NCBI GenBank assembly: GCA_900766045.1
Contig: CAAFTW010000030.1
Location: 7,556-71,555, forward strand
Length of the DNA: 64,000 nucleotides
Origin: Clostridia bacterium
Lineage (GTDB): Bacteria > Bacillota > Clostridia > Peptostreptococcales > Anaerovoracaceae
Direction of reading: 5' to 3'
In this document: piece by piece, positions 15,400 through 23,764 of the stretch
How the letters are laid out: each line of letters opens with the position of its first letter
How positions within the stretch are numbered: position 1 is the first letter of the stretch
The notes under the pieces: model-generated
Databases searched by the model: none
What the model saw: only the letters and a program-made list of their open reading frames with translations
What the model was told of the DNA's origin: nothing
Made by a program: the position numbers and the translations under genes

Positions 15400-16491
15400 A
15401 TGGGAGAGAAAATCATTCTGACGGGCGACCGTCCGACCGGTAAGCTGCACATCGGTCATTATGTCGGATCGCTCCGCAATCGTGTCGAACTTCAGAACTC
15501 TGGAGAATACGATAAAATTTACATCATGATCGCGGATTCGCAGGCACTGACGGATAACTTCGACAATCCGGCCAAAATCCACGATAATCTGCTTCAGGTT
15601 GCGCTGGATGACCTGGCTGCGGGACTGGATCCGAAGAAAATAACTCTGTTCATTCAGTCTGAGGTTCCGGAACTGACAGAAATGACCTTCTACTTTATGA
15701 ACCTCGTTACACTTTCCCGTCTGGAGAGAAACCCGACGGTTAAGAATGAGATTCAGCTGAGAGGATTTAATAACAGCATTCCGGTTGGATTCCTTAACTA
15801 TCCGGTCAGCCAGACTTCGGATATCGTTGCTTTCAAGGCGACCACCGTACCGGTCGGTGAGGACCAGGAGCCGATGCTGGAGCAGGCCAGAGAAATCGTC
15901 CGCCGCTTCAACATGATTTACGGTGAGACGCTGGTAGAGCCGGAAATCCTTCTTCCTAAGAATAAGGCGAGCATGCGCCTTCCGGGAACAGACGGAAAGA
16001 ATAAGATGAGCAAGTCCATCGGAAACTGCATCTATCTGGCCGACGATCCGGACACCATCAGAGAAAAGGTTATGTCCATGTATACAGATCCTGACCACCT
16101 CCGCGTCGAGGATCCGGGAAAGATCGAAGGAAACACGGTATTTACTTATCTTGACGCATTCTGCAGGCCGGAGCACTTCCAGGAGTTCCTTCCGGATTAT
16201 GAGAACCTGGATGAGCTGAAGGCGCACTATCAGCGCGGCGGTCTGGGCGATGTAAAGGTAAAGCGCTTCCTGAACGACGTCATGCAGGAGACTCTGCGCC
16301 CGATTAGAGAGAGAAGAGAAGACTATGCCAAGAATCTGGACTACGTTTTCCAGGTCCTGAAGGAAGGCACAGAAACTGCACGTCAGGTCGCAGCACAGAC
16401 CATGGACGAGATGAAGACGGCAATGAAGATCAACTATTTCAAGGACGCGTCCTTCCTGGACGACTTCAGAGAAAAGAACAAGCTGAAGTAA
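15400..16491 (+). CDS. trpS: Tryptophanyl-tRNA synthetase
   Basis: 363 residues. Class I aminoacyl-tRNA synthetase charging tRNA-Trp. TGDRPTGKLHIGHYVGSL near the N terminus holds the HIGH motif, and KNKMSKSIGN near 200-209 is the KMSKS loop. The ATG at 15400 is chosen because AAGGAG ends nine bases upstream; the GTG at 15394 is too close to it. Length is a little above the common 330 residues because of extra C-terminal sequence. Followed 49 bp later by purC with no terminator between, so the two may be co-transcribed. Confidence 0.96.
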   Translation: MGEKIILTGDRPTGKLHIGHYVGSLRNRVELQNSGEYDKIYIMIADSQALTDNFDNPAKIHDNLLQVALDDLAAGLDPKKITLFIQSEVPELTEMTFYFMNLVTLSRLERNPTVKNEIQLRGFNNSIPVGFLNYPVSQTSDIVAFKATTVPVGEDQEPMLEQAREIVRRFNMIYGETLVEPEILLPKNKASMRLPGTDGKNKMSKSIGNCIYLADDPDTIREKVMSMYTDPDHLRVEDPGKIEGNTVFTYLDAFCRPEHFQEFLPDYENLDELKAHYQRGGLGDVKVKRFLNDVMQETLRPIRERREDYAKNLDYVFQVLKEGTETARQVAAQTMDEMKTAMKINYFKDASFLDDFREKNKLK

Positions 16492-16540
16492 TGACGGGTC
16501 AGAAGCATATCGCGTAAAAGAAAGCAGGAGGCAGAGAATA

Positions 16541-17413
16541 ATGAAGGAATTTAAGCCGGTAAAGGCAGGTAAAGTCAGAGAGATCTACGATAACGGAGAC
16601 AGCCTGATCATGGTTGCGACAGACCGTATTTCCGCGTTCGACCACATTTTAAAGAACAAGATCGTCGGAAAGGGAAAGATCCTGACCCAGATGTCCAAGT
16701 TCTGGTTCGACTTCACCAAAGATATTGTACCGAACGATCTGATTTCCATTGATGTCAAGGATATGCCGGAGTTCTTCCAGACAGAGGAATTCGAGGGACG
16801 CAGCACCATGTGCAAGAAGCTTGAGATGCTGCCGATCGAGTGCATCGTAAGAGGATATATCACAGGCTCCGGCTGGGCAAGCTACCAGAAGACCGGAAAG
16901 GTCTGCGGAATCGAGCTTCCGGAGGGACTTCAGGAGTCCCAGCAGCTGCCTGAGCCGCTGTTCACACCGAGCACCAAGGCCGAGCTCGGCGATCACGACG
17001 AGAACATTTCCTACGAGCAGTGCGTAGAAGTCCTGGAGAAACAGTATCCGGGCAAGGGCCAGCAGTACGCTGAGGCCATCCGCGATAACACCATCGCACT
17101 TTATAAGAAGTGCGCAGAGTACGCCAGAGAGCACGGCATCATCATCGCAGACACCAAGTTTGAGTTCGGACTGGACGAGAACGGACAGGTCGTCATCGGT
17201 GACGAGATGCTGACTCCGGACAGCTCCCGCTTCTGGCCGCTCGAGGGCTACGAGGCAGGAAAGTCCCAGCCGTCCTATGACAAGCAGTTCGTAAGAGACT
17301 GGCTGAAGGCGAACCCGGACAGCGACTACAATCTGCCGCAGGACGTCATCGATAAGACCATCGCCAAGTATGAAGAGGCATTTGAGAAGCTGACCGGACA
17401 CAAGGTTAAGTAG
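16541..17413 (+). CDS. purC: SAICAR synthetase PurC
   Basis: 290 residues. Joins aspartate to CAIR with ATP in purine synthesis. Hallmarks: GKVREIYDNGDSLIMVATDRISAFD at the N terminus, KLEMLPIECIVRGYITGSGW near 90-108, FTPSTKAELGDHDENIS near 140-156, and ADTKFEFG near 199. It has the longer bacterial type of C terminus (FWPLEGYEAGKSQPSYDKQFVRDWL). GGAGG precedes the ATG. No other purine genes are adjacent. A strong terminator follows at 17511. Confidence 0.97.
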   Translation: MKEFKPVKAGKVREIYDNGDSLIMVATDRISAFDHILKNKIVGKGKILTQMSKFWFDFTKDIVPNDLISIDVKDMPEFFQTEEFEGRSTMCKKLEMLPIECIVRGYITGSGWASYQKTGKVCGIELPEGLQESQQLPEPLFTPSTKAELGDHDENISYEQCVEVLEKQYPGKGQQYAEAIRDNTIALYKKCAEYAREHGIIIADTKFEFGLDENGQVVIGDEMLTPDSSRFWPLEGYEAGKSQPSYDKQFVRDWLKANPDSDYNLPQDVIDKTIAKYEEAFEKLTGHKVK

Positions 17414-17428
17414 CATTTCGGATATTCC

Positions 17429-17451
17429 GGACAAAATCCGGCCTGGCAAGG
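17429..17451 (-). repeat. Intergenic motif copy 5
   Basis: 23 bp, reading CCTTGCCAGG...TTTTGTCC on the minus strand, between the purC stop and its terminator. Confidence 0.55.
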
Positions 17452-17510
17452 GCATACACGGCTCAGCAGACCGGCCATGATGAGGCCCGGTAATTCGGTT
17501 ATCGTAAGAT

Positions 17511-17553
17511 CAGCCGCACGAAACTCGGAAGAGCAGCGTGCGGCTGCTTTTTT
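17511..17553 (+). terminator. Terminator after purC
   Basis: Perfect 10-bp stem (17511-17520 with 17537-17546), 16-base loop, then CTTTTTT. Confidence 0.85.
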
Positions 17554-17618
17554 GTTAAGACCTTGTTGTGGTGTACGTTGAAGTACCGGTATACAGAAAA
17601 GAAAAATCGGTTAATTTT

Positions 17619-17631
17619 GTATACAGTATCT
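17619..17631. promoter_or_regulatory. GTATAC-type palindrome, site 3
   Basis: Matches GTATACAGTATAC at 11 of 13 positions, with a further GTATACAG half at 17589. It lies in the AT-rich 300 bp between the purC terminator and the Rrf2 gene. Confidence 0.35.
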
Positions 17632-17731
17632 TGTTTCATTTATAATTACCAGCGTTTCCCTACAAAACAGCCGAAATTGTTCGGGAAAATCATTGTAAAA
17701 TACGAATTACTCCTATAACCTACCGAAAAAC

Positions 17732-17760
17732 TTGCTTTAAGTCGTCAGTTATGGTATATT
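17732..17760 (+). promoter_or_regulatory. Promoter of the Rrf2 regulator
   Basis: TTGCTT (17732-17737), 17-bp spacer, TATATT (17755-17760). The 90-base leader that follows holds no obvious structure. Confidence 0.6.
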
Positions 17761-17853
17761 AAACATTAAATATACAGAAACCAGATCCGTGAAACGGATG
17801 AAATAAGAGAAAGAAACAAAAGCAGAATTATCGACAGGAAGGCGGTAAACGAT

Positions 17854-18291
17854 ATGGCAATGAAGATTTCAACGAAAGGGCGCTATGCGCTGCGAGTTTT
17901 GATCGATCTGGCCGAGCACGATTCCGGCGAATATACTCCGCTCAGAGAAATTGCATCGCGTCAGGGGATCAGTGAGAAATATCTGGAAAGCATTATCGTC
18001 GTATTTTCCAAAGCCGGCATCGTGTCCGGACACAGAGGAAAAGGCGGCGGCTACAAGCTGGCAAAGGACCCGGACAGCATCACGGTCGGTGATGTTCTTC
18101 GTGAAGTTGAGGGTGATCTCGCGCCGGTGGCCTGCCTGGAAGCAGGCGGACGGCCGTGCGAGCGGGCAGCGGAGTGTAAGACCCTCCCGATGTGGGAAAA
18201 GTTTTTCAACATGACAAATGAGTATTTTGACGGCATCACCGTCGGCGATCTGGCAAACCGGGGCGATGAGGGTGATTTCTATATGATCTGA
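17854..18291 (+). CDS. Rrf2-family regulator, IscR-like
   Basis: 145 residues. Winged-helix Rrf2-family regulator starting KISTKGRYALRVLIDLA, with helix-turn-helix REIASRQGISEKYLESI near 31-47 and the wing GHRGKGGGYKLAKDP. It has three cysteines at 94, 102 and 108 in the position of the IscR [2Fe-2S] ligands (C-x7-C-x5-C), so it may sense Fe-S status. The B. subtilis cysteine regulator CymR belongs to the same family but lacks these cysteines. It has its own promoter and terminator. The nearest likely target is cysK, whose promoter overlaps an inverted repeat at 19000-19028. Confidence 0.88.
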   Translation: MAMKISTKGRYALRVLIDLAEHDSGEYTPLREIASRQGISEKYLESIIVVFSKAGIVSGHRGKGGGYKLAKDPDSITVGDVLREVEGDLAPVACLEAGGRPCERAAECKTLPMWEKFFNMTNEYFDGITVGDLANRGDEGDFYMI

Positions 18292-18315
18292 TGAAATAGA
18301 GTGAAGATCACGAGG

Positions 18316-18350
18316 CACTGTGCGGAGAGGCGTTTCCGTGCAGTGTTTTT
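18316..18350 (+). terminator. Terminator after the Rrf2 gene
   Basis: 11-bp stem with two imperfect pairs (18316-18326 with 18335-18345), then TTTTT. Confidence 0.7.
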
Positions 18351-18547
18351 GTCTGTCAGAAATTAAAAATCATAAGAAATGTATAAAATATGTTTTTTTA
18401 CTGTATTGGTGTATTTTATTTTGTGCGGTGGTATAATATGGATATTAAAAGAATAGCCTTAAGACTCGCAGAATAAAATCTCGAGTTGACGGATCACAGC
18501 ATCGATGGAATGCGGATCGGGGATATCTGAAAGAAAGGGTGAGAATA

Positions 18548-18835
18548 ATGCGTAACCATGATCAGAGAAATTACCGGATCAGTATTGCTTTGCAGATTAT
18601 CGGGATCGTTGTTCTGGTTGTCTGCTGCGCGTATCTGGTTGCGGGACTGATAATGTATAACATTTCACTGTTCAGCGCACCGATGTGGACGGCAAGAATT
18701 ACAGGCGGACAAGCAGGAATCGCTATTGGTATTGCTGCTGCCGCAGTAATCTTGGTGATAGCCGCTCACCGTAACGCGAAACAGCTTTCAGAAGACAGAG
18801 ATGCAGACGGAGACCGGAGTCAGGCTGCCGGCTAA
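18548..18835 (+). CDS. Small two-helix membrane protein
   Basis: 95 residues from ATG 18548, nine bases after AGAAAGGG; GTG 18539 abuts that site. Two hydrophobic segments (about 11-38, rich in Ile/Val/Leu, and about 58-75, IAIGIAAAAVILVIAA) flank a short loop. The tail is charged and ends in an Asp/Arg-rich stretch. I recognise no family. It stands alone with an upstream TATAAT (18432-18437) and its own terminator, so it is probably expressed. Function unknown. Confidence 0.65.
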   Translation: MRNHDQRNYRISIALQIIGIVVLVVCCAYLVAGLIMYNISLFSAPMWTARITGGQAGIAIGIAAAAVILVIAAHRNAKQLSEDRDADGDRSQAAG

Positions 18836-18886
18836 AGGCAGACTGGCCGCAGGACCGGCTGCAGAGGATGAGTTTTAAGGGAAATA

Positions 18887-18937
18887 AGAGGCTGCTGCAC
18901 GAACGATCATAATCGTCCGAGGCAACAGCCTCTTTTT
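18887..18937 (+). terminator. Terminator after the small membrane protein
   Basis: 12-bp stem with one mismatch (18887-18898 with 18922-18933), an inner ACGAT/ATCGT helix, then TTTTTG. Confidence 0.8.
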
Positions 18938-18999
18938 GTGATGGTGCAGACAAAGGGTAACTGAGACACTGCTCAGCGAAAAAAACTCCAGAAAAAGAT

Positions 19000-19028
19000 A
19001 TAAAACCCTATTGACATACTGGTTTTAT
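19000..19028. promoter_or_regulatory. Probable operator at the cysK promoter
   Basis: Inverted repeat ATAAAACC (19000-19007) and GGTTTTAT (19021-19028), 13 bp apart, exactly bracketing the -35 hexamer. This is the expected position for a repressor. The Rrf2-family protein encoded 0.7 kb upstream is the natural candidate. Confidence 0.55.
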
Positions 19029-19039
19029 GGGGATATAAT
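19011..19039 (+). promoter_or_regulatory. cysK promoter
   Basis: Full consensus: TTGACA (19011-19016), 17-bp spacer, TATAAT (19034-19039). A 120-base leader precedes the gene. Confidence 0.85.
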
Positions 19040-19162
19040 GCAATCAACATACAGGAAAGATGTGTTTTAGATCAATTCTGTTGTGTATCAATATTTCAGA
19101 TAACTAATTTAGAGATTAATTTTTAGGGTTTAAACAACAAATGTTTTATGGAGGACAATCAA

Positions 19163-20095
19163 ATGGCTAAGATTTACACATCTGCGGATCAGCTTATCGG
19201 ACATACACCATTGCTCGAGCTCACCCATCTGGAGAAGAAGTACGGACTGAAGGCAAAAGTCGTTGCAAAGCTTGAGTACTTCAATCCTGCAGGATCTGTT
19301 AAGGACAGAATTGCAAAGGCAATGCTGGACGATGCAGAGGCTAAGGGTGAACTGAAGCCAGATACAGAGATTATCGAGCCGACATCCGGAAACACAGGAA
19401 TCGGACTCGCAGCTGTAGCAGCAGCAAGAGGATACAGCATCACTATCGTAATGCCGGAGACCATGAGTGTTGAGAGAAGAAAGCTCATGAAGGCATACGG
19501 CGCAAAGCTGGTTCTGACCGATGGTGCTCAGGGTATGAAGGGCGCAATCGCAAAGGCAGACGAGCTGCATAAGGAAAATCCGAACAGCTTCATCCCGGGT
19601 CAGTTCGTTAACCCGGCAAACCCGAAGGCACACAAGGAAACAACCGGTCCGGAGATCTGGGAAGATACAGATGGAGAAGTTGATTACTTTGTAGCCGGTG
19701 TCGGCACAGGCGGAACACTGACTGGTGTCGGCGAGTATCTGAAGTCTCAGAATCCGGATGTCAAGATCGTAGCCGTAGAGCCGGCATCCTCCCCGGTACT
19801 GTCCGAGGGACACGGCGGACCGCATAAGATTCAGGGAATCGGAGCTGGATTTGTTCCTGAAGTTCTGGACACTAAGATCTATGATGAGATCATTCCGGTT
19901 GAGAATGATGACGCATTCAGAGTTGGCCAGGAAATCGGACACAACGACGGCGTTCTGGTTGGAATTTCCTCCGGAGCTGCAGTATGGGCAGCAATTGAGC
20001 TGGCTAAGAGACCAGAGAACGAGGGAAAGACCATCGTAGCACTTCTGCCGGATACAGGAGACAGATATCTGTCCACTCCGCTGTTCTCTGAGTAA
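19163..20095 (+). CDS. cysK: Cysteine synthase (O-acetylserine sulfhydrylase)
   Basis: 310 residues. PLP enzyme making cysteine from O-acetylserine and sulfide. Key motifs: NPAGSVKDR near 41-49 with the PLP lysine at 47, [11 protein letters not shown] near 72-82, [13 protein letters not shown] near 174-186, and [10 protein letters not shown] near 264. The start at 19163 is chosen because GGAGG lies eight bases upstream; the ATG at 19148 overlaps that site. A strong promoter with an operator-like repeat suggests sulfur-responsive control. Cysteine made here would feed the cysteine desulfurase at 22595. Confidence 0.96.
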   Translation: MAKIYTSADQLIGHTPLLELTHLEKKYGLKAKVVAKLEYFNPAGSVKDRIAKAMLDDAEAKGELKPDTEIIEPTSGNTGIGLAAVAAARGYSITIVMPETMSVERRKLMKAYGAKLVLTDGAQGMKGAIAKADELHKENPNSFIPGQFVNPANPKAHKETTGPEIWEDTDGEVDYFVAGVGTGGTLTGVGEYLKSQNPDVKIVAVEPASSPVLSEGHGGPHKIQGIGAGFVPEVLDTKIYDEIIPVENDDAFRVGQEIGHNDGVLVGISSGAAVWAAIELAKRPENEGKTIVALLPDTGDRYLSTPLFSE

Positions 20096-20275
20096 TTCAG
20101 AAAGCAGATTGAAAACTGCTGCAGCCGGCAGGTCCGGATGCAGATGTTTTCAGATACCTAATTGCATATTTTCTCTGCAGGCCGCTGTGCGGGATCGACT
20201 CTATGTTCCTCGTTCCTCCACGCAGCCTGCGGAGGATACGGATACTGGCATCTGCCACTGCCGCTTCTGGACGAT

Positions 20276-20302
20276 CCGCCGATTGTCCGGGGGCGGTTTT
20301 TT
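20276..20302 (+). terminator. Terminator downstream of cysK
   Basis: Short stem CCGCC/GGCGG with an 11-base loop, then TTTTTT, 180 bp after the cysK stop. Confidence 0.6.
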
Positions 20303-20338
20303 ATGCTGTCTGGAAATTAGAGAAGTGAGTTCGCTAAG

Positions 20339-20351
20339 GTATATTGTATAC
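20339..20351. promoter_or_regulatory. GTATAC-type palindrome, site 4
   Basis: GTATATTGTATAC, 12 of 13 to the consensus. Confidence 0.45.
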
Positions 20352-20619
20352 ACGAATTTTGGGCAGCAGGGGGGGAGTATACGATGGAATCAGAAAAAGG
20401 GGGAAGCTGAAGACGGAAGCAGAAAAGCTGGGGCCCTGGGCAGGTGGATTTTGTCCGGAACACACAGACGGAATTGGAAATTCATGTTGTTCATGATTCA
20501 GAACAAAAGAAAATTGGCAAGATGTAAAGAAATTCTTATGGTTTGGATTGACGAAAATTTCAGAAGAATTTACAATAGAATGGTTAGAGCAGAAGAATAT
20601 AGAGCACTCTGTTAATTAA

Positions 20620-20632
20620 GTATAATGTATAC
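20620..20632. promoter_or_regulatory. GTATAC-type palindrome, site 5
   Basis: GTATAATGTATAC, 12 of 13 to the consensus. It ends 17 bp before the TATAAT at 20649, so it covers the -35 region of the likely dipeptidase promoter. Confidence 0.5.
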
Positions 20633-20830
20633 GAGCACAAATATAGTGTATAATATGCTGTGAGAGGAAATAAATTCTGTCTGCCTGAGGGGGCTGATTG
20701 CAGAATATTTACAAGACCGCATCGTTTCCGCGATGTCGGCACGGAGAGGATGCGCAGAGACGGAGCGCTGATCTTCTGCAGAAACGGAAGTATATGAAGA
20801 AGTAATTCTAAAAATGAGGAGGGTAAATCA

Positions 20831-22288
20831 ATGCTGGAAAATCTTGAGCCAAAATCTGTATTTCATTTCTTCGAGGAAATTACCAAGATTCCGAGACCGT
20901 CTAATCATGAGAAGGCCATCAGTGATTATCTGATCAAGTTCGCTGAGGACCGCGGTCTGGAGCACTATCGCGATAAGGCGAACAACGTCATTATCATTAA
21001 GGAAGCGACTCCGGGATATGAAAATGCAGCGCCGGTTATTCTGCAGGGCCATATGGATATGGTCTGCGAGAAGGTGCAGGGTTCAACGAAGGATATGGAA
21101 AAAGAAGGCATCGATCTGGTGGTCGATGGAGACTGGATTAAGGGAGACGGTACAACTCTCGGCGGAGATGACGGCGCAGCTGTTGCCATGGCGCTGGCGA
21201 TTCTTGATTCTAAGGAGCTGAAGCACCCGAGAGTCGAGTTCCTCTGCACAACCGGTGAGGAAATCGGCATGGTCGGCGCCAACGCCTTGAAAGATGAAGA
21301 TTTGTCCATGCTGAAGGGACGTCTGATGATCAACCTCGATTCTGAGGAAGAGGGCGTATGCACGGCAGGATGTGCCGGCGCAGGCAGTCTGCTTGTGGAT
21401 CTGCCGCTGGAAAGAGGAGACTGCAGCATGGAAAGACGCCAGATCCATGTTCACGGACTGGAAGGCGGACATTCCGGACAGGAAATTCATAAGGGCAGAG
21501 CCAACGGAAACCTGCTGATTGTCAGAACACTGATCGCGCTGGCCAATGCCGGATGCACACGTCTGATCGCCATGAACGGCGGAAAGATGGACAACACCAT
21601 TAATAAAGAGTCTACGGCGGCCGTTGCACTGGGTGATGTCGATCAGGCAAAAGAAATCATTGCCAATGTAGAAAAGGAAGTCAGAAATGAGTTCGTTCTG
21701 GCTGATCCGGACATTCATATCGACCTGGAGGAGATTCCGGCTGATGCAGAATATGCAGGATGGGATCCGCTGACGAAGGACTGCACACAGCAGGCCATTA
21801 CACTGATGGCAAGTCTGCCGAATGGTGTTCTGCGCATGAGCGATGCAATTCCGGGACTGGTTGAGACATCTCTGAACCTGGGAATCGTTTCCACGACAAA
21901 GGAAAATCTGCACCTGGATAGCTTCGTAAGAAGCAATGTTGACAGCCAGCTGCACGACGTTCTGAACCGTCTGATCTGGGTTTGTGAGCACATCGGTGCC
22001 AAGGCAAGAGTTGAGGGTGAGTATCCTGCATGGGAGCTCGTTCTTCATTCTGCATTCAGAGACAAGATGCAGGAAATCTGGAAGGATATGTTCGGCAAGG
22101 AAATGGAAGTTGTTTCCATCCACGCCGGTGTAGAGTGCGGACTTCTTGCAACCCTGCTGCCGGGACTGGATGCCGTATCCATCGGACCGGACCTGCCGGG
22201 CGTTCACTCTACTAAGGAGAAGCTGTCTATCAAATCTACACAGCACCTCTACGAGTTCGTCTGCAGAGTCCTGGAAGAGACAAAATAG
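20831..22288 (+). CDS. pepD: Aminoacyl-histidine dipeptidase (PepD-like, M20 family)
   Basis: 485 residues. Zinc metallopeptidase cleaving Xaa-His and other dipeptides in the cytosol. It starts LEPKSVFHFFEEITKIPRPSNHE, typical of PepD, and has metal-ligand motifs VILQGHMDMVCEK near 69-81, GGDDGAAVAMAL near 114, and TTGEEIGMVGA near 146. GAGGAGGG precedes the ATG. It stands alone between terminators. The promoter region carries GTATAC palindromes, suggesting regulation by an unknown repressor. Confidence 0.92.
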   Translation: MLENLEPKSVFHFFEEITKIPRPSNHEKAISDYLIKFAEDRGLEHYRDKANNVIIIKEATPGYENAAPVILQGHMDMVCEKVQGSTKDMEKEGIDLVVDGDWIKGDGTTLGGDDGAAVAMALAILDSKELKHPRVEFLCTTGEEIGMVGANALKDEDLSMLKGRLMINLDSEEEGVCTAGCAGAGSLLVDLPLERGDCSMERRQIHVHGLEGGHSGQEIHKGRANGNLLIVRTLIALANAGCTRLIAMNGGKMDNTINKESTAAVALGDVDQAKEIIANVEKEVRNEFVLADPDIHIDLEEIPADAEYAGWDPLTKDCTQQAITLMASLPNGVLRMSDAIPGLVETSLNLGIVSTTKENLHLDSFVRSNVDSQLHDVLNRLIWVCEHIGAKARVEGEYPAWELVLHSAFRDKMQEIWKDMFGKEMEVVSIHAGVECGLLATLLPGLDAVSIGPDLPGVHSTKEKLSIKSTQHLYEFVCRVLEETK

Positions 22289-22419
22289 AAGTGGCAGACC
22301 CGGATAATCGGTTAGTTTCACATTTATGGTGATATCCGTGATCTGCGGAGAACATGGCAGAAGGCCGGTGCAGGGAGAACAGCTGTCTGTATTTCTGACC
22401 GGTGAACAGAAGATAATAT

Positions 22420-22468
22420 GAGGCCTCCGGCCCGGGCAGGAAAATCAGCCCGGGCTGGAGGCCTCTTT
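22420..22468 (+). terminator. Terminator after pepD
   Basis: 18-bp stem with one G-U pair (22420-22437 with 22448-22465), 10-base loop, then TTTAA. Confidence 0.8.
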
Positions 22469-22594
22469 AAATCCATATAAATGTGGTATACTTTTACTAT
22501 TGAATGGAAGGCTGTGGCTGAGAGACTGCGGGAAGTATCCGCAGGGAAACGGGCAGGAGCCTGGCAGGAGTATAGGAAGAAGCAGGGAGTCGGT

Positions 22595-23764
22595 ATGATT
22601 TATCTGGATAATGGAGCGACGACGAAAATGCGGGACGGGGTCCTGGAGGCGATGCTCCCGTATCTGAAAGAAGAATATGAGAATCCATTTGGCAGGAGCG
22701 CGCTGAACCGGAGCTGCGGAGCCGCGGTGGAGAAGGCGCGGCGGCGGATTGCGGCGCTGGTAAATGCGGATTATAAAGAGATCTATTTCACGTCGGGCGG
22801 AACGGAGTCGGACAACTGGGTGATCAAGCAGCTTCTGGATCCGGAGAAAATCCAGAAAGATGACAGGTGTAACGGCCATTTTTCCGGGCATCTCATCGTG
22901 TCGGCGGTCGAGCATCACGCAGTGCTGAAACCGGCGGAATTCCTTGCGAAACTGGGTTTTGACCTGACTGTAGTTCCGGTGGATGGAAATGGCAGGGTGG
23001 ATCCTGAAGAAGTGCGGAGGGCCATCCGAAAGGATACGCGGCTGGTGTCGGTTATGCTGGCGAATAACGAGATCGGAACGATTGAGCCGGTGCGGGAGAT
23101 TGCGGATATCGCCCATGCTGCCGGCGCCCTGATGCATACGGACGCAGTGCAGGCGGTGGGGCATATTCCCGTCGATGTAAAAGAGCTTGATGTTGATTGT
23201 CTTTCGGCCAGCGGCCATAAATTCGGCGGCCCCAAGGGAACGGGCTTCCTCTATATCCGGCGGGGTCTGCTGCCGGAGCCTCTGATGCACGGCGGCGCCC
23301 AGGAACGGGGACTCCGGGCGGGCACGCACAATGTTCCCGGAATCTCCGGCATGGGAATGGCGGCTGAACTGGCGGCACAGAATATGGACGAGGAAGGGCG
23401 TTATGAACAGGGCCTGCGGGACTATATGACAAAAAGAATCCTGCAAGAAATTCCCGGATCGACGTTAAACGGGGAGCCCGAAAACCGGCTGCCGGGAAAC
23501 TGCAATGTCACCCTTCCGGGTGTGGATAACGAGATGGCTCTGGTGCGCCTGGATCAGGAGGGCATCTGCGCGGCGGCGGGTTCGGCCTGTTCGGCGGGAG
23601 CATCGGAACCGTCCCACGTTCTGAAGGCCATCGGAAGGAGCGATGAAGAGGCAGAATGCAGTTTCCGCTTTACCCTGAATTACAGAAATACAAAAGACGA
23701 GATTGATAAAAGCTGCGATGTTCTGAAAAAAATCGCGGAGGAATGCAGAAAGGAACAGAAATAA
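22595..23764 (+). CDS. Cysteine desulfurase (NifS/IscS-like)
   Basis: 389 residues from ATG 22595 (MIYLDNGATT), a few bases after AGGGAG; the open frame upstream to 22481 lacks a ribosome site. PLP-dependent release of sulfur from cysteine for tRNA thiolation and Fe-S assembly. Motifs: SGGTESDN near 64, SASGHKFGGPKGTG near 203 with the PLP lysine, and the persulfide cysteine in AAGSACSAGASEPSHVL near 325-340. The stop overlaps the mnmA start, so the most likely dedicated role is sulfur supply for MnmA. It may also serve the Fe-S proteins encoded nearby. Group II/IscS-type cysteine loop. Confidence 0.93.
   Translation: MIYLDNGATTKMRDGVLEAMLPYLKEEYENPFGRSALNRSCGAAVEKARRRIAALVNADYKEIYFTSGGTESDNWVIKQLLDPEKIQKDDRCNGHFSGHLIVSAVEHHAVLKPAEFLAKLGFDLTVVPVDGNGRVDPEEVRRAIRKDTRLVSVMLANNEIGTIEPVREIADIAHAAGALMHTDAVQAVGHIPVDVKELDVDCLSASGHKFGGPKGTGFLYIRRGLLPEPLMHGGAQERGLRAGTHNVPGISGMGMAAELAAQNMDEEGRYEQGLRDYMTKRILQEIPGSTLNGEPENRLPGNCNVTLPGVDNEMALVRLDQEGICAAAGSACSAGASEPSHVLKAIGRSDEEAECSFRFTLNYRNTKDEIDKSCDVLKKIAEECRKEQK

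Larger units (their letters stand above)
20303..20830. other. Gene-poor leader region before the dipeptidase gene
   Basis: About 530 bp without a supported gene. It holds two near-perfect GTATAC palindromes (20339-20351 and 20620-20632), a further GTATAC at 20376, and a TATAAT at 20649-20654 that probably starts the dipeptidase transcript. The 170-base leader has a hairpin-like CGCATCG/CGATG segment near 20717, but I recognise no riboswitch class. Confidence 0.5.

Noticed and set aside
20109..20615. 168-codon open frame between cysK and pepD
   Set aside because: It crosses the cysK terminator, has no ribosome site or recognisable domain, and has irregular composition.
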